A stretch of 5,863 nucleotides of DNA, taken from the NCBI GenBank assembly GCA_028870815.1, contig JAGWOU010000139.1:1-5863 (forward strand), in the 5' to 3' direction. A program made the translations under genes and the position numbers. This document shows, piece after piece, positions 5,276 through 5,863 of this stretch. The stretch's first letter is position 1. Each line of letters begins with the position of its first letter. The DNA is from Rhodospirillales bacterium. Its GTDB lineage: Bacteria > Pseudomonadota > Alphaproteobacteria > Acetobacterales > Acetobacteraceae. The notes under the pieces are model-generated. The model was given only the letters and a program-made list of their open reading frames with translations. It was not told where the DNA came from and ran no database searches.

Positions 5276-5863
5276 CAATCACCATGACGAACAACGAGCA
5301 TATCAGCCTAACCTCCATGCCTGGCGGCGATGCCGGACTAGTGGCTCATGGGCTTGGCAAGCGTTTCAAGAAGCGGCCGGTGGTGCGCAATGTCTCGCTT
5401 TCCGTGCGGCGCGGCGAGGCCGTGGGGCTGCTGGGGCCGAACGGCGCGGGCAAAACCACCACATTCTACATGATCGTGGGGCTGATTGGCCCCGATTCCG
5501 GCACCATCGCGCTGGACGGGATGGAGATATCCAACCTGCCAATGTACCGGCGCGCGCGGCTTGGCATTGGGTATCTGCCGCAGGAAGCCAGCGTATTCCG
5601 TGGGCTTAATGTCGAGCAGAACATCATGGCGGCGCTCGACATGGTTGAGCCGGATGCCGACAAGCGCGAACAGATGCTGACCGAGCTGTTGGCGGAGTTC
5701 GGCATCTCGCATCTGCGCCGCACCCCTGCCCTTGCCCTCTCGGGCGGCGAACGCCGCCGTGTGGAAATCGCCCGCGCGCTTGCCACGGGGCCCAGCTATA
5801 TTCTGCTGGATGAACCGCTGGCAGGCATCGACCCCATCGCCGTTGGTGAAATCCGCGATCTGG
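5272..5863 (+). CDS. lptB: LPS export ABC transporter ATP-binding protein LptB (3' end outside window)
   Basis: The first 197 codons of LptB, the cytosolic ATPase that drives lipopolysaccharide extraction with LptF and LptG. The reading frame is open from the ATG at 5272 to the window edge. ABC motifs in order: Walker A GPNGAGKTT (55-63), Q-loop YLPQEASVF (102-109 region, Q104), signature LSGGERRR (156-163), Walker B YILLDEP (176-182), and D-loop AGIDP (184-188). The string LAGIDPIAVGEI after Walker B and LSGGERRRVEIARAL are characteristic of LptB rather than of other small ABC ATPases. The H-loop histidine lies beyond the window. The ATG at 5272 overlaps the lptA stop and has AGGTAA (5260-5265) 6 bases upstream; in-frame ATGs at 5284 and 5317 are alternatives. 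The roughly 20-residue N-terminal extension before the ABC core is variable in this family. Confidence 0.95.
   Translation, partial: MTITMTNNEHISLTSMPGGDAGLVAHGLGKRFKKRPVVRNVSLSVRRGEAVGLLGPNGAGKTTTFYMIVGLIGPDSGTIALDGMEISNLPMYRRARLGIGYLPQEASVFRGLNVEQNIMAALDMVEPDADKREQMLTELLAEFGISHLRRTPALALSGGERRRVEIARALATGPSYILLDEPLAGIDPIAVGEIRDL

Overview
The window is a stretch of ordinary, GC-rich chromosome, most likely from an alphaproteobacterium. The short RNase D next to an lptC-lptA-lptB run, and the NDUFA9-like SDR close to gltD, fit that class. The long LptA with repeated OstA units hints at the Rhodospirillales/Acetobacteraceae side, but this taxonomic call is inference. There is no transposase, phage gene, CRISPR array or other sign of recent transfer.

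Layout. The left part is read leftwards: gltD, the small subunit of NADPH glutamate synthase, complete with its stop at base 1; a 201-base gap holding two hairpins and an AT-rich candidate promoter; then a gene for an NDUFA9-like atypical short-chain dehydrogenase. A 157-base divergent region follows, with candidate promoters pointing both ways. The right part is read rightwards: tRNA-Leu(CAG), a short ribonuclease D gene only 31 bases after it, a 228-base gap, then lptC, lptA and lptB. lptB is cut by the window edge. The lpt genes are joined by two four-base ATGA overlaps, so they form one translationally coupled unit.

How the genes work together. LptC, LptA and LptB are parts of the machine that extracts lipopolysaccharide from the inner membrane and carries it across the periplasm. 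LptB is the cytosolic ATPase, LptC the membrane-anchored receptor, and LptA the periplasmic bridge. RNase D trims RNA 3' ends, including tRNA precursors, and here it is probably co-transcribed with a tRNA. GltD passes electrons from NADPH to the large glutamate synthase subunit, which is not in the window.

I found no plainly new system. The parts most worth a second look are the rnd-lptC gap with its long-range inverted repeat, the strand-biased hairpin just ahead of gltD, the tRNA-RNase D pairing, and the internally duplicated LptA.
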